From NCBI GenBank assembly GCA_947499755.1, contig CANMPU010000004.1:1-16944 (forward strand): a DNA stretch of 16,944 bases, written 5' to 3'. The notes under the pieces were generated by a model, which was not told where the DNA came from, searched no databases, and saw only the letters and a list, made by a program, of their open reading frames with translations. Positions 5,988 through 16,944 of this stretch are shown one piece after another (position 1 is the first letter of the stretch; every line of letters begins with the position of its first letter). This DNA is from Betaproteobacteria bacterium (GTDB lineage Bacteria > Pseudomonadota > Gammaproteobacteria > Burkholderiales > CANMPU01). The translations under genes and the position numbers were made by a program.

Positions 5988-8900
5988 ATGCAGGAGCTTG
6001 GTGCCATTTACGTGGAAGAATTAGAACAATTGGGATTGCCGATAAAACAGGGGTTATACGACCCCGCGAATGAACACGACGCCTGCGGTGTCGGTGTTAT
6101 CGCGCACATTAAGGGCGTTAAAAGCCACGACATTGTAGCGCAAGGGCTAAAAATCCTCGCGAATTTAACGCATCGAGGCGCTACCGGCGCAGACCATAGG
6201 GCGGGCGATGGCGCTGGTATTTTGATACAAATCCCGGATTCTTTTTTTCGTCGGGCTAGCGATGGACTAGGCATCGCTCTTCCGGCCACCGGTTCCTATG
6301 GGATTGGCATGCTGTTTCTACCACGGCACGATAAAAGTCGATCGGAATGCGAACGTTTAATTGAAAAATATATCGTTGATGAAGGGCAGACTATCCTAGG
6401 ATGGCGCGATGTTCCGACCAACAATAAAGACCTGCCTGATGGAGTAAGATTAACCGAGCCCGTCATGCGGCAGGTTTTTATCGGACGTGGCCAAAATTGT
6501 CCGGACGTTGACGCGTTTGAACGCAAGCTTTTCGTCATTCGTAAATGTGCTGAAAACAGCGTACGACAGCTCAAAACGGAAGGCGCAAAATCTTTTTATG
6601 TACCATCAATGTCGGCGCGCACGCTCGTTTATAAAGGACTGCTACTCGCGGGGCAGGTTGGCAACTATTACCTTGATCTTAGCGACTCCGCCGTTACATC
6701 CGCGTTCGCTTTAGTACATCAGCGTTTTTCTACCAACACTTTCCCGACGTGGGATCTCGCGCATCCGTACCGCATGATCGCCCACAACGGCGAAATTAAT
6801 ACTTTACGCGGCAACGTCAATTGGATGGCCGCACGCCGACACGCGATCTCCTCTAAATTATTTGGCAGCGATTTGGACAAGGTTTGGCCCTTAATTGCCG
6901 AAGGTCAGTCAGATTCAGCGTGTTTCGATAATGCATTGGAGCTGTTGGTCACGGGCGGCTATTCCCTCCCTCACGCGATGATGTTACTAGTCCCTGAGGC
7001 TTGGGCTGGCAATCCGCTCATGGATGAAGAGAGGCGCGCTTTCTACGAATACCACGCGGCGCTCATGGAGCCGTGGGACGGTCCGGCGGCGGTTGCGTTT
7101 ACCGATGGCCGGCAAATTGGCGCGACCCTGGATCGCAATGGCCTGAGGCCCGCACGCTATTTGATAACTGATGACGATATCGTCATTCTCGCTTCAGAAT
7201 CTGGCGTGCTCGATATTCCTCAAAACAAGATTGTTAAAAAGTGGCGCTTACAACCGGGGAAGATGTTCCTAATAGATTTGGGGGCGGGCAGAATTATTGA
7301 TGACGCCGAGATTAAGGCGCAGCTCGCGTCGGCGCGACCCTACCAACGCTGGATTAGCGAAACACGCTTAGCTCTCGAAGCGCTTTCCTACAAACAAACT
7401 CACTTTGCCAGTGACGCTAGTCTGCTGGAGCGCCAACAGGCGTTTGGTTATTCTCAGGAAGATATCAAGCTGTTGTTACAACCTATGGGGGCAGCGGGAC
7501 AGGAGGCGATCGGCTCGATGGGAGATGATACGCCACTGGCAGTAATGTCAAGCAAACCCAAGCTGCTGTACAACTATTTCCGGCAGTTGTTCGCGCAGGT
7601 AACCAACCCCCCGATTGATCCAATAAGGGAAGAATTGGTTATGTCATTGCTATCATTCATTGGGCCGCGCCCAAACTTGCTCGGGATAGACGAAGCAACG
7701 CCGCCAATGCGTCTTGAGGTAAGCCAGCCGATTTTATCGCACGAAGAAATTGTGAAAATTCGAAATATTGCAGAACTTAGCAATAAAACCTTTCGCTCGG
7801 CTTGCTTGGATACCTGCTATCCGGCATCTCAGGGTGCGCGCGGACTTGAGGCGGCATTAACTACGTTGTGCGAACGCGCAGAACAAGAAGTACGCGCCGG
7901 CTACAATATCCTCATATTGTCGGATCGTGGAATGAACGCAACGCGCGTCGCCATACCGGCATTACTTGCAACAGCTGCGACACATCATCATTTGGTTCGT
8001 GCGGGACTACGAACAAGCGCCGGCCTAGTGGTCGAGACGGGGTCTGCGCGTGAGGTTCATCACTTCGCGTTGCTCGCGGGCTACGGGGCTGAGGCCATTC
8101 ATCCCTACCTCGCATTTGAAAGTTTGGCGCACATGGAAAAACTTATTCCTGCTGACCTAACTTCCAAGGAAATTAATAAGCGCTTTATCAAGGCCATCGA
8201 TAAAGGCTTGCTAAAAGTAATGTCAAAGATGGGTATTTCGACTTACCAGTCGTATTGCGGCGCGCAGATATTTGAAGCAGTGGGATTAAATGCTGCTGTT
8301 ATAGAAAAATACTTTACTGGCACCGCAAGCAATATCAGTGGAATGGGTATTGTTGATATCGCTGAGGAAGCGTTGCGCTGCCATCACTTAGCGTTTGGCG
8401 AAAACCCGCTGTATCAGAATGCTCTGGATCCGGGTGGTGAGTATGCTTATCGCACACGGGGCGAAAGTCATATGTGGTCTCCCGAGACCATTGCGAAGCT
8501 ACAGCACGCAACTCGGGCCAATAACTACGCGACTTACAAAGAGTATGCAAAAGCGATCAACGATCAAAGTGAGCAGTTGATGACTTTACGCGGCATGTTT
8601 GAGTTACGCGAAGCAGCCACGCCGATTTCGATCGACGATGTCGAGCCCGTAAAAGAAATCGTAAAACGATTTTCTACTGGCGCAATGTCTTTCGGATCTA
8701 TTTCCCGTGAAGCACACACGACACTTGCTATTGCCATGAACAGAATTTCTGGTAAATCCAATACCGGTGAAGGCGGCGAAGAGGTAGACCGCTTTAAAAA
8801 ATTGCCTAATGGTGATTCGATGCGCTCAGCGATCAAGCAGGTGGCGGCTGGGCGATTTGGCGTCACAACGGAATATTTAGTAAACGCTGATCAGCTACAA

Positions 8901-10643
8901 ATCAAAATGGCGCAAGGCGCAAAGCCTGGCGAGGGCGGGCAACTCCCAGGGCATAAAGTGAGCGACGATATCGCACGCGTGCGCCATTCCGTACCCGGAG
9001 TAGGGTTAATTTCGCCGCCGCCGCACCATGACATTTATTCCATTGAGGATCTCGCTCAGTTAATTCATGATTTAAAAAACGTCAACCCTAAGGCGAGTAT
9101 CAGCGTAAAGCTGGTCTCGGAAGTGGGCGTGGGCACCGTGGCTGCTGGCGTTGCCAAAGCTAAATCTGATTATGTCACCATATCTGGGCATGACGGCGGA
9201 ACGGGGGCCAGCCCGCTGAGCTCGATCAAACATGCAGGGTCGCCGTGGGAGCTGGGCTTAGCGGAAACGCAGCAAACGTTGGTTCTCAATCGCCTGCGTG
9301 GTCGAATCGCCGTGCAAGTTGATGGCCAAATGAAAACGGGGCGCGATGTGGTTATCGGAGCGTTGCTAGGGGCGGACGAATTTGGATTTGCAACTGCGCC
9401 ACTAGTCGTCGAAGGTTGCATCATGATGCGTAAGTGCCATCTCAACACCTGCCCAGTAGGCATTGCTACGCAAGATCCAGAATTAAGAAAGCAATTCACC
9501 GGTCAACCGGAGCATGTTGTAAATTTCTTCTTCTTCGTCGCAGAGGAAGTACGAGAATACATGGCAAAGCTTGGATTTAGAACTCTAAACGAAATGATAG
9601 GCCGCTCAGATCTTATCGACGTACGTAAATCCGTATCTCATTGGAAAGCGCGTGGATTAGATTTCTCGAAAATTCTTTACCAACCCAATGTGCCTGATGA
9701 TGTCGCACGCTATTGTCGTGAAAACCAAGATCACGGCCTCGATAAGGCACTAGATCACGAGTTGATTGCAGGCGCGCGATCGGCGCTTGAAAACAAGAAG
9801 CCGGTACAAATCGCTTCGACGATTCGCAATGTACATCGCACTGTGGGCGCGATGCTTTCTGGAGAAGTTGCCAGACGCTATGGTCACGCTGGCCTCGCGG
9901 AAGACACGATTCATATTCGATTACACGGGACGGCGGGACAAAGCTTTGGGGCATTCCTCGCACGCGGGGTTAGCCTGGAACTAGAAGGGGAAGCAAACGA
10001 CTATGTAGGTAAGGGTCTGTCGGGCGGGCGCATCGTTGTTTATCCGCCAAAAGAATTCAAATCTCCGCCCGAGGAAAACATTATCGTCGGAAACACCGTT
10101 TTATATGGCGCCATCGAAGGTGAGTGTTATTTCCGCGGAATTGCGGGTGAGCGTTTTGCAGTGCGCAATTCTGGCTGTACGGCAGTCGTTGAGGGCGTTG
10201 GCGACCACGGTTGTGAATATATGACGGGCGGAACAGTGGTCGTTCTGGGATCCACTGGTAGAAATTTTGCAGCTGGCATGAGCGGAGGGGTCGCCTATGT
10301 CTTAGATGAGACCGGTGATTTCGAACAACGCTGTAACCTGGCGATGGTGGAATTGGAACCAGTTCCCGAAGAAGATGCGCTGCTCGACGAAACAGAACGG
10401 GGAGAATTAGAGTCGCATGGCAAAGTTAATGTCAACCATCTTGGAAAGGCCGATGACACTTTGCTTAAGGGTTTAATTGAAAAACATTACCATTACACGG
10501 CTAGCGGTCGCGCGAAGACTATTCTGGATAACTGGGATAGCTATCGTGGTAAATTCGTAAAAGTGATGCCAAAGGAATATCGCCGCGCGCTCACGGAGAT
10601 AGCAGCGAAACAAGCCAAACAAAAAGAACTGGAGTCCGCCTAA
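5988..10643 (+). CDS. gltB: Glutamate synthase (NADPH) large subunit
   Basis: Makes two glutamates from glutamine and 2-oxoglutarate; with GltD it forms the ammonia-assimilating GOGAT. 1551 aa, close to the long bacterial form (about 1,480-1,575). The N-terminal glutaminase begins at Cys33 in EHDACGVG, so residues 1-32 should be a removed propeptide. It contains [13 protein letters not shown] and [12 protein letters not shown]. The FMN-binding synthase domain has [30 protein letters not shown] and [11 protein letters not shown]. The 3Fe-4S cysteines are Cys1144, Cys1150 and Cys1155 (spacing Cx5Cx4C, as in the family). The C-terminal GxGxG domain includes [10 protein letters not shown] and [21 protein letters not shown]. 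The ATG at 5988 lacks a clear ribosome site, so the propeptide could be shorter from an internal GTG/TTG. It overlaps gltD by one base. Confidence 0.97.
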   Translation: MQELGAIYVEELEQLGLPIKQGLYDPANEHDACGVGVIAHIKGVKSHDIVAQGLKILANLTHRGATGADHRAGDGAGILIQIPDSFFRRASDGLGIALPATGSYGIGMLFLPRHDKSRSECERLIEKYIVDEGQTILGWRDVPTNNKDLPDGVRLTEPVMRQVFIGRGQNCPDVDAFERKLFVIRKCAENSVRQLKTEGAKSFYVPSMSARTLVYKGLLLAGQVGNYYLDLSDSAVTSAFALVHQRFSTNTFPTWDLAHPYRMIAHNGEINTLRGNVNWMAARRHAISSKLFGSDLDKVWPLIAEGQSDSACFDNALELLVTGGYSLPHAMMLLVPEAWAGNPLMDEERRAFYEYHAALMEPWDGPAAVAFTDGRQIGATLDRNGLRPARYLITDDDIVILASESGVLDIPQNKIVKKWRLQPGKMFLIDLGAGRIIDDAEIKAQLASARPYQRWISETRLALEALSYKQTHFASDASLLERQQAFGYSQEDIKLLLQPMGAAGQEAIGSMGDDTPLAVMSSKPKLLYNYFRQLFAQVTNPPIDPIREELVMSLLSFIGPRPNLLGIDEATPPMRLEVSQPILSHEEIVKIRNIAELSNKTFRSACLDTCYPASQGARGLEAALTTLCERAEQEVRAGYNILILSDRGMNATRVAIPALLATAATHHHLVRAGLRTSAGLVVETGSAREVHHFALLAGYGAEAIHPYLAFESLAHMEKLIPADLTSKEINKRFIKAIDKGLLKVMSKMGISTYQSYCGAQIFEAVGLNAAVIEKYFTGTASNISGMGIVDIAEEALRCHHLAFGENPLYQNALDPGGEYAYRTRGESHMWSPETIAKLQHATRANNYATYKEYAKAINDQSEQLMTLRGMFELREAATPISIDDVEPVKEIVKRFSTGAMSFGSISREAHTTLAIAMNRISGKSNTGEGGEEVDRFKKLPNGDSMRSAIKQVAAGRFGVTTEYLVNADQLQIKMAQGAKPGEGGQLPGHKVSDDIARVRHSVPGVGLISPPPHHDIYSIEDLAQLIHDLKNVNPKASISVKLVSEVGVGTVAAGVAKAKSDYVTISGHDGGTGASPLSSIKHAGSPWELGLAETQQTLVLNRLRGRIAVQVDGQMKTGRDVVIGALLGADEFGFATAPLVVEGCIMMRKCHLNTCPVGIATQDPELRKQFTGQPEHVVNFFFFVAEEVREYMAKLGFRTLNEMIGRSDLIDVRKSVSHWKARGLDFSKILYQPNVPDDVARYCRENQDHGLDKALDHELIAGARSALENKKPVQIASTIRNVHRTVGAMLSGEVARRYGHAGLAEDTIHIRLHGTAGQSFGAFLARGVSLELEGEANDYVGKGLSGGRIVVYPPKEFKSPPEENIIVGNTVLYGAIEGECYFRGIAGERFAVRNSGCTAVVEGVGDHGCEYMTGGTVVVLGSTGRNFAAGMSGGVAYVLDETGDFEQRCNLAMVELEPVPEEDALLDETERGELESHGKVNVNHLGKADDTLLKGLIEKHYHYTASGRAKTILDNWDSYRGKFVKVMPKEYRRALTEIAAKQAKQKELESA

Positions 10644-12079
10644 TGGGAAAAATTACCGGCTTCATGGAATTTGCGCGTCAAGACATTCCGCTGGCTGATG
10701 CGGAAAAGCGTGTCCATAATTACCAAGAGTTTTATCTTCCGTTCCCCGATTCCGAAGTCTCGCGCCAAGGAGCGCGTTGTATGGATTGTGGGATTCCATT
10801 TTGCCAAACAGGATGCCCAGTAAACAATATTATCCCGGATTGGAATGATCTCGTTTATCACCAGCAATGGCAGGATGCAATCGAGGTTTTGCATAGCACG
10901 AATAATTTTCCTGAATTCACCGGCCGCGTCTGCCCTGCCCCGTGCGAAGCAGCATGCACTTTAAACATAAATAACGATCCCGTTACGATCAAGGCGATTG
11001 AACATTCTATTATTGATAAAGCGTGGCAAGAGGGTTGGGTTGTACCGCGCCCAGCAACGCGAAAAACTGGCAAACTGGTTGCGGTCGTTGGCTCCGGGCC
11101 ATCCGGTCTTGCTTGTTCGCAACAACTAGGACGGGCCGGACACAGCGTTGTCTTATTCGAAAAGAATGATCGCATCGGCGGATTGCTACGTTATGGCATC
11201 CCCGATTTTAAAATGGAAAAGCGCCATATTGATCGTCGCATTACGCAAATGCGTGAAGAGGGTGTGGAGTTTCGCGTAAACACGCACGTTGGTAAAGATT
11301 TGCCTACAGATGCTTTGTTAAAAGAATTTGATGCAGTGGTCCTTACCGGGGGTTCTGAACATCCGCGTGACTTGGCTCTTCCAGGACGCGAGTTGGAGGG
11401 AATTTATTTTGCCATGGATTTTTTACGCCCACAGAACAAACGAAATGCCGGGGATACAGTCGATAATCAACCCATTGCCACCGGCAAGCACGTCGTCGTC
11501 ATCGGCGGTGGGGACACTGGTTCTGATTGCATTGGAACGTCAAACCGTCAAGGCGCGGCGTCGGTCATGCAAATTGAATTACTCGCTACACCACCGGTAC
11601 TAGAAAACAGGGCAGCCACCTGGCCCAACTGGCCCACGAAACTACGTACCTCTTCGTCTCATGAGGAGGGATGTATACGCGAGTGGAGTATCGGCACGAA
11701 GTCATTCTCTGGGACTAACGGTCGCGTTGAAAAATTAAATGCTGTGCGCCTAGATTGGGCTAAAGATGAGCGCGGAAATTTTAAATCTTCAGAAATCGCC
11801 GGTTCGGAATTTGAAATCAAGGCCGATTTTTTCTTGCTGGCGATGGGTTATCTTCATCCCGTCCATGAAGGTTTATTAAAAAACCTGGGGGTGACGTTCG
11901 ACAGCAGAGGTAACGTTGCTGCCGACACGAATCGCTATCAAACATCTGTTGCAAAGGTATTTGCTGCTGGCGATATGCGACGTGGCCAATCATTGGTCGT
12001 ATGGGCGATTCGCGAAGGCCGCCAAGCAGCCCGGGCTGTGGACGAATTTCTCATGGGATCGTCAGACCTGCCGCGATAG
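10643..12079 (+). CDS. gltD: Glutamate synthase (NADPH) small subunit
   Basis: Takes electrons from NADPH through FAD and 4Fe-4S clusters to GltB. 478 aa, a normal length. The N-terminal cluster domain shows Cys46, 49, 54 and 58 ([14 protein letters not shown]) and Cys97, 101 and 105 (CPAPCEAAC). The FAD-binding loop is [10 protein letters not shown] (149-158) with [21 protein letters not shown] text following ([20 protein letters not shown], 174-193). The NADPH loop is [11 protein letters not shown] (286-296). The C-terminal FAD block is [18 protein letters not shown]. The ATG overlaps the gltB stop (TAATG), and GGAG stands 10 nt upstream, so translation is probably coupled and subunits made together. 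Confidence 0.97.
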   Translation: MGKITGFMEFARQDIPLADAEKRVHNYQEFYLPFPDSEVSRQGARCMDCGIPFCQTGCPVNNIIPDWNDLVYHQQWQDAIEVLHSTNNFPEFTGRVCPAPCEAACTLNINNDPVTIKAIEHSIIDKAWQEGWVVPRPATRKTGKLVAVVGSGPSGLACSQQLGRAGHSVVLFEKNDRIGGLLRYGIPDFKMEKRHIDRRITQMREEGVEFRVNTHVGKDLPTDALLKEFDAVVLTGGSEHPRDLALPGRELEGIYFAMDFLRPQNKRNAGDTVDNQPIATGKHVVVIGGGDTGSDCIGTSNRQGAASVMQIELLATPPVLENRAATWPNWPTKLRTSSSHEEGCIREWSIGTKSFSGTNGRVEKLNAVRLDWAKDERGNFKSSEIAGSEFEIKADFFLLAMGYLHPVHEGLLKNLGVTFDSRGNVAADTNRYQTSVAKVFAAGDMRRGQSLVVWAIREGRQAARAVDEFLMGSSDLPR

Positions 12080-12119
12080 TTTATTAGGCGTATCGGTTAA
12101 CGCTGCGCCATACTGCGTA

Positions 12120-13181
12120 ATGTCCAAAATAAAAAACGACTCTGTTATTCGCGCGTTACTGCGCCAGCCTACGCCCCATACGCCAATTTGGATCATGCGC
12201 CAGGCGGGGCGTTATCTACCCGAATATAACCAAACGCGCGCGCGCGCTGGCAGTTTTCTCTCGTTGTGTAGGAATCCAGATTTAGCAACGGAAGTAACGT
12301 TGCAGCCACTCGCGCGCTTTCCTCTGGATGCGGCAATTTTATTCTCCGACATTCTGACTATCCCAGATGCGATGGGCCTGGGGCTTTACTTTAAAGAGGA
12401 AGGGGGGCCTTGCTTTGAGCGGCCCTTACGCGACGAACGGGAAGTAAGAAACCTCATCGTTCCCGAGCCAGAAGAACATTTGGAATATGTCTTGAATGCC
12501 GTCGCGCAAATCCACCGCGCCCTAGACCAAGAAATTCCCTTAATTGGTTTTTCCGGAAGTCCGTTTACTCTTGCGTGCTACATGGTTGAAGGCGGGGGGC
12601 GGTGTGATTTCGTTCAGTTAAAAACGATGCTCTATCAAAGACCGGATTTGTTACACCACATTTTAGAAAAAAATGCCCAGGCGGTAATAAAATATCTCAA
12701 TGCGCAAATACAACATGGTGTCGATATTGTTATGTTATTTGACACCTGGGGTGGGATTTTGTCACCTGCAGCGTACCAGGAATTTTCATTACGCTATATC
12801 AAGCGGGTTTTAGCCGGCCTGACCAAACGGCGCGGCGTTTCGCAAATACCGAGTATCGTATTTACCAAAGGTGGTGGGTTATGGTTAGAAGATATCGCCG
12901 AATGTGGATGCGACGCGGTCGGTATCGACTGGATGACAGACCTGACGATCGCCCGCAGACAAATTGGCGACAAAGTTGCGCTCCAAGGCAACCTCGACCC
13001 CACGGTGTTGCTGAGTTCAAAACAAGTAATACGTGATGAAGTTACGAAAGTGCTGGCTTGTTTCGGAAAAGGAACCGGCCACGTATTTAATCTCGGGCAC
13101 GGTATTCTGCCACACACCCCTCCCGACAATGTTGCTGCTCTTGTCGACGCAGTACACGAATTAAGTATTCCGTATCACTGA
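12120..13181 (+). CDS. hemE: Uroporphyrinogen decarboxylase
   Basis: Decarboxylates the four acetate side chains of uroporphyrinogen III to give coproporphyrinogen III in heme synthesis; cofactor-free and cytoplasmic. 353 aa, the family's normal size (E. coli 354). Signature [15 protein letters not shown] carries Arg27 and Arg31; FSDIL carries the catalytic Asp77; [13 protein letters not shown] carries Tyr154; NLGHGILP carries His327. The frame is open upstream to 11916, overlapping gltD, but that 68-residue extension has no family counterpart and the ATG at 12120 gives the standard [16 protein letters not shown] start. It lies 40 bp after gltD on the same strand with no terminator between, so read-through from gltBD is likely. 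No good Shine-Dalgarno is visible. Confidence 0.97.
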   Translation: MSKIKNDSVIRALLRQPTPHTPIWIMRQAGRYLPEYNQTRARAGSFLSLCRNPDLATEVTLQPLARFPLDAAILFSDILTIPDAMGLGLYFKEEGGPCFERPLRDEREVRNLIVPEPEEHLEYVLNAVAQIHRALDQEIPLIGFSGSPFTLACYMVEGGGRCDFVQLKTMLYQRPDLLHHILEKNAQAVIKYLNAQIQHGVDIVMLFDTWGGILSPAAYQEFSLRYIKRVLAGLTKRRGVSQIPSIVFTKGGGLWLEDIAECGCDAVGIDWMTDLTIARRQIGDKVALQGNLDPTVLLSSKQVIRDEVTKVLACFGKGTGHVFNLGHGILPHTPPDNVAALVDAVHELSIPYH

Positions 13182-13226
13182 CCTCATGATGTCTAGCGTC
13201 CCCATCCTGCGACTCGGGGTTCTGGA

Positions 13227-15404
13227 ATGAGTTATATTTGCGTCGCTTTGGATGTTCCAATAGATACTCTATTTGACTATCGCGCGCCGCTAGCAACTAA
13301 GCGAGATATCGGTCGGCGCGTGTTAGTGCCTCTTGGTAAACGCCGTATCGTCGGCGTCATATTGGCGCTTAACGAAACGCCCTCTGTCTCTGCAAGCCGC
13401 ATCAAATCCGCAATACAAATATTCGATGAGATCCCCGCGTTATCCGATGACGTGTTAGCGCTAATGCGCTTTTGCGCCAGCTACTATCATCACCCACTCG
13501 GTGAAGTTGTATTGAGCGCTTTGCCAAAGCGCCTACGTCGCACTACGCAGATATCACAGCATATGGCATACCGATACGTTCTTGCGCCGGATGCGAATTT
13601 AGCTGGCGTGCCTGCGCGCGCAATAGCGAAGAGACGATTACTAGATCTCATTCTAAATCGTGGCACGTTAACATCTACTGACGCCGCGACGCTAAGTGCC
13701 GCGATGAAAAAAGCCCTCAAAGAATTAGTGTCAGCCGGTTTAGTAGAACAAGCTACTATTGACGATGTGGCAGCGCAGCCCGTTAAATTGGTCGTTTCTA
13801 ATAAACCGCTACTGACTGATGATCAGCTCTGCGTGTTGCATGCGATTAAAACGCATTTAGGACAATTCAATGTATCGTTGCTACACGGCATTACTGGCAG
13901 CGGAAAAACAGAAATTTATTTGCATCTTATTGAAGAAACATTAGCCAAGGGCGGACAAACCTTAATACTCGTTCCGGAAATTAATTTAACGCCGCAACTG
14001 GAAGCCATATTTCGACAACGGTTTCCCGACTCTGAATTAATTAGCTTGCACAGTAAGCTTAGCGAAGGTGAACGCCTTGACAATTGGCTTAAGGCGCAGT
14101 CTGGCGCGGCACGCATTGTTTTGGGTACTCGACTCGCTATTTTCACGCCACTTCCCGATTTACAGTTGATAGTCGTTGATGAGGAGCATGACCCGTCTTT
14201 CAAACAACAAGATGGATTACGCTATTCTGCGCGTGACGTCGCCATACTTCGCGCGAAGCATTGCGGCATTCCTATTGTTTTGGGCTCTGCCACTCCGTCA
14301 CTGGAAAGCTACGCCCACGCCAGCGCCGGCGACTACCAGCTACTTGCGCTTAACAATCGGATCAACGCACCATTGCCGCTTATTGATTACATCGACATTC
14401 AAAACGAAAAGCTGCATCACGGTTTATCGCAGCAGCTTGTTAGCGAAATCGATACTTATCTTTCTCGTAATGAACAAATTCTAATTTTCATCAATCGCCG
14501 CGGTTACGCGCCGGCGTTGCTCTGCAGTGCGTGTGGTTGGGTAGCGCCCTGTCATCGCTGCTCGGGTAAATTGGTCTTGCACCTGCGCGAAGAGCGCTTA
14601 CGCTGTCACCATTGTGGTCACGAAGAAAAAACGCCGACGAACTGTCCAGATTGTGGGAACCAGGCGCTCACCATGCTGGGACAGGGAACACAACGGATTG
14701 AAGAGGCCTTGGCAGAGCAATTTCCAAAATATAAAATATTGCGCGTTGATCGTGATACCACCAAAAATAAATTTGCGTGGCAAGACATGCGCAAGGAAAT
14801 TCAAGAAAACAAAGTCAACATACTCGTCGGAACACAAATCCTAGCAAAAGGCCACGACTTTCCCAATTTGGGTCTTGTGGCTGTGCTCAACGCTGACAAT
14901 GCGTTATATAGTGCAGATTTTCGCGGCGAGGAACGATTGTTTTCTCAACTTGTTCAGGTGGCGGGAAGAGCGGGTCGTGGCACTGTGCGCGGTCGTGTAG
15001 TTATTCAAACACAATTTCCTCACCACCCGCTCTATCGCGCACTACAATCTCACGACTACAGATCATTCGCGCAAACTGCACTAGAGGAAAGAAAGCAGGC
15101 AAAATTTCCACCCTTTGTCCATCAAGCGCTACTGCGCGCTGAGAGTAAGGAGATGGCGTCTGTAATGGACTATCTCAAGAACGCGGCTAAGCAGGGCGCG
15201 GCATTAAATAGCGCTGTGGCAATTTTCGACCCTGTGGAAGCGCCCATGCGCCGCATGGCAGGCCGTGAACGCGCTCAAATATTGGTACAATCAGAATCTC
15301 GCAAAGCGTTACAGGGTTTTCTAACTCGGTGGTACACAAAGCTCGCTCAATTAAAAACGCATAGAGTTCGTTGGGCGCTTGACGTCGATCCAATAGAGTT
15401 CTAG
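13227..15404 (+). CDS. priA: Primosomal protein N' (replication restart helicase PriA)
   Basis: Recognises abandoned forks and D-loops and starts reloading of the replicative helicase. 725 aa (E. coli 732). The N-terminal 3'-end-binding domain (about 1-105) begins VALDVPIDTLFDYRAP. The superfamily 2 helicase core has Walker A GITGSGKT (221-228), Walker B DEEH (318-321), VLGSATPSLES and, near the end of the core, QVAGRAGRG. The zinc-binding insert has all eight cysteines at 433, 436, 442, 445, 460, 463, 473 and 476, the same spacing as E. coli PriA. The ATG at 13227 gives the standard N-terminus and lies 45 bp after hemE; the upstream TGGA is too close to be a good ribosome site. It is probably co-transcribed with hemE. 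Confidence 0.97.
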   Translation: MSYICVALDVPIDTLFDYRAPLATKRDIGRRVLVPLGKRRIVGVILALNETPSVSASRIKSAIQIFDEIPALSDDVLALMRFCASYYHHPLGEVVLSALPKRLRRTTQISQHMAYRYVLAPDANLAGVPARAIAKRRLLDLILNRGTLTSTDAATLSAAMKKALKELVSAGLVEQATIDDVAAQPVKLVVSNKPLLTDDQLCVLHAIKTHLGQFNVSLLHGITGSGKTEIYLHLIEETLAKGGQTLILVPEINLTPQLEAIFRQRFPDSELISLHSKLSEGERLDNWLKAQSGAARIVLGTRLAIFTPLPDLQLIVVDEEHDPSFKQQDGLRYSARDVAILRAKHCGIPIVLGSATPSLESYAHASAGDYQLLALNNRINAPLPLIDYIDIQNEKLHHGLSQQLVSEIDTYLSRNEQILIFINRRGYAPALLCSACGWVAPCHRCSGKLVLHLREERLRCHHCGHEEKTPTNCPDCGNQALTMLGQGTQRIEEALAEQFPKYKILRVDRDTTKNKFAWQDMRKEIQENKVNILVGTQILAKGHDFPNLGLVAVLNADNALYSADFRGEERLFSQLVQVAGRAGRGTVRGRVVIQTQFPHHPLYRALQSHDYRSFAQTALEERKQAKFPPFVHQALLRAESKEMASVMDYLKNAAKQGAALNSAVAIFDPVEAPMRRMAGRERAQILVQSESRKALQGFLTRWYTKLAQLKTHRVRWALDVDPIEF

Positions 15405-15421
15405 GCGCGCACTAACAAAGT

Positions 15422-15427
15422 TATAAT
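15422..15427 (+). promoter_or_regulatory. Possible -10 element upstream of argS
   Basis: A perfect TATAAT lies 63 bp before the argS start in the short priA-argS gap. The -35 position (TTCTAG at 15399-15404, 17-bp spacer) is poor. No terminator separates priA from argS, so read-through is an equally good explanation for argS expression. Confidence 0.25.
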
Positions 15428-15490
15428 TTGAATAATCCCCCACCACCCCATGCGTCCTTTTAGAATCATTACTGTTATTACCAAACACCA

Positions 15491-16944
15491 GTGAGCGCCA
15501 CACCATTGTTAGATATTAGAACCCATCTCTCCGGGCTATTTCATACCGCCTTAGAGCAATTTGCTTCCGACCTTGCGAAAACAAAGATCGTGCTCGATCA
15601 TCCCAAACACGCGCAGTATGGAGATTACGCTTGCAACTTAGCGATGCAGATTGCTAAAGCATTACGCCGCAATCCTCGTGAACTTGCGACAGAATTAATT
15701 AAACTTCTGCCAGGGTCACCTTACGTGGCTAAATACGAAATTGCCGGCGCGGGCTTCATCAACGTATTTCTAAAGCCATCCGCAAAACAACAAGTAGTGA
15801 ATTCAATATTAGCGACGAATAGATCTTACGGCTATAGCACTTTTGGCCAAGGCCAGAAGATTCAAGTCGAATTTGTTTCGGCGAACCCTACTGGGCCTTT
15901 ACACGTGGGCCACGGACGGGGCGCCGCTTATGGCGCGAGTCTCGCGAACATTTTGGCGGCGGTGGGGTTTGCAGTAGAGCAAGAATATTATGTCAACGAT
16001 GCCGGTAGGCAAATGGATATTTTGGCTTTGTCGACCTGGCTACGTTATCTGGCCTTATGCGGTAACGAAATGCCATTTCCGCAAAATTGTTATCAGGGCG
16101 AATACGTAAACCAAATGGCGTGCCAAATATTTTCTTCACACGGTAAGCGTTATGCGCACCACATAGCGGCACTGCAAGGCGATGCCCCAGGCACCGCGTT
16201 AAATCCCGAAGCGCACCTCGACGCATTAATTGCCAGCGCGAAAAGACTGCTAGCCGCTGATTACTCCTATATACATGATTTTGTGTTGACGGAGCAGCTG
16301 GGGGATTGCCGCAACGATTTGTTAGAGTTTGGCGTGCGCTTTGATTCCTGGTTTTCCGAAAAGTCGTTGTTCGATTCTGGACTGGTCGCGCGCACCATAA
16401 CGCTGCTTGAAGAAAAGGGGGGGGTGTATGTCCAAGACGGCGCGAAGTGGTTTCGCGCCACGGATTTTGGCGACGAAAAAGACCGTGTCGTACAAAGAGA
16501 AAACGGGCAGTACACTTATTTTGCGTCTGATATTGCTTACCACCTCAATAAATTCGAACGTGGTTTTGATCGTTGCATCAATATTTGGGGCGCCGACCAT
16601 CACGGCTACATTCCCCGTGTTAAGGGTGCGCTTACGGCTCTTGGGCTAGCTACTGAAAAGCTCGATATTGCGTTGGTACAGTTTGCTGTTTTATATCGCG
16701 ATGGACAAAAAGCAGCCATGTCAACTCGCAGTGGTGATTTCGTCACCCTGAGAGAATTGCGTGCCGAAGTGGGTAATGATGCGGCGCGTTTTTTCTATGT
16801 TTTACGTAAGAGCGATCAGCATTTGGATTTCGATCTTGACCTTGCCAAATCGCAGAGTAACGACAACCCCGTCTATTACGTGCAATATGCCCACGCCCGA
16901 GTTTGCAGCGTTCAGGATCAATGGGGCGGAAATGTCAACGACTT
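15491..16944 (+). CDS. argS: Arginyl-tRNA synthetase, C-terminus cut by window edge
   Basis: Attaches arginine to tRNA-Arg. 484 complete codons are read with no stop; the family is about 550-590 aa, so the anticodon-binding domain is mostly missing. The N-terminal tRNA-recognition domain reads HPKHAQYGDYACNLAMQIAK. The class I HIGH motif appears as HVGHGRGAAYG (His138-His141) after VEFVSANPTGPL. YFASDIAYHLNKF and INIWGADHHGYIPR are typical. The KMSK position reads AAMSTRSG (residues 408-415), without the usual first Lys, which is common in this enzyme. The GTG at 15491 (VSATPLLDIR) is the first usual start codon after an in-frame stop at 15461; no Shine-Dalgarno is evident. A G8 run lies inside codons for EEKGGVYV. 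The text DQHLDFDLDLAKSQSND near the edge is of the betaproteobacterial kind. Confidence 0.96.
   Translation, partial: MSATPLLDIRTHLSGLFHTALEQFASDLAKTKIVLDHPKHAQYGDYACNLAMQIAKALRRNPRELATELIKLLPGSPYVAKYEIAGAGFINVFLKPSAKQQVVNSILATNRSYGYSTFGQGQKIQVEFVSANPTGPLHVGHGRGAAYGASLANILAAVGFAVEQEYYVNDAGRQMDILALSTWLRYLALCGNEMPFPQNCYQGEYVNQMACQIFSSHGKRYAHHIAALQGDAPGTALNPEAHLDALIASAKRLLAADYSYIHDFVLTEQLGDCRNDLLEFGVRFDSWFSEKSLFDSGLVARTITLLEEKGGVYVQDGAKWFRATDFGDEKDRVVQRENGQYTYFASDIAYHLNKFERGFDRCINIWGADHHGYIPRVKGALTALGLATEKLDIALVQFAVLYRDGQKAAMSTRSGDFVTLRELRAEVGNDAARFFYVLRKSDQHLDFDLDLAKSQSNDNPVYYVQYAHARVCSVQDQWGGNVND

Noticed and set aside
11916..12119. N-terminal extension of hemE overlapping gltD
   Set aside because: The extra 68 residues are a shadow of gltD's coding strand; the standard HemE N-terminus starts at 12120.
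1..16944. CRISPR arrays, tRNA or rRNA genes, toxin-antitoxin or defence systems
   Set aside because: No spaced direct repeats, no tRNA-like cloverleaf or rRNA sequence, and all large reading frames are accounted for by housekeeping genes or the insert.

Overview
The window looks like a chromosomal segment of a proteobacterium, most likely a betaproteobacterium. This rests on the layout (divergent mrcA/pilM, then aroK-aroB, gltB-gltD, hemE, priA, argS) and on the character of the proteins: GltB of the [15 protein letters not shown] type, a PilM remnant reading GVDISS/SSVKLVEL, and ArgS ending in a DQHLDFDLDLAKSQSND block. The priA-argS adjacency recalls Nitrosomonadales-like genomes. This assignment is from recalled family features, not from a search. 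Most genes sit near 50% G+C by eye and few have a strong Shine-Dalgarno.

Layout. Positions 1-2307 (minus) hold mrcA/ponA, bifunctional penicillin-binding protein 1A, running off the left edge. Divergent from it on the plus strand is what remains of pilM, the first gene of the type IV pilus assembly operon pilMNOPQ. Its first 31 codons (2492-2584) are separated from the next part of the gene (from 3717) by a 1.13 kb insert flanked by a 6-bp direct repeat AGCTCC. Removing the insert plus one repeat copy rejoins pilM in frame. The insert is A+T-rich in its coding part. It carries one intact minus-strand gene for a signal-peptide-bearing outer-membrane beta-barrel protein, two terminator hairpins at one end, and about 300 bp of noncoding DNA at the other. 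No transposase or recombinase is visible. The distal pilM piece has a 1-base deletion in an A-run and an early stop. The rest of pilM and all of pilNOPQ are gone: a terminator, a good promoter and aroK follow within 130 bp.

From 4166 onward everything is plus-strand housekeeping: aroK and aroB (shikimate pathway), gltB-gltD (NADPH-dependent glutamate synthase, overlapping by 1 nt), hemE (heme synthesis), priA (replication restart helicase) and argS (arginyl-tRNA synthetase, truncated by the right edge). Key catalytic residues are present in all of them, apart from the degenerate KMSK motif of ArgS.

Taken together, the window shows an otherwise conserved housekeeping cluster in which the pilus operon has been destroyed. 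An outer-membrane protein cassette now occupies the site. This is the one region that departs from ordinary chromosome.
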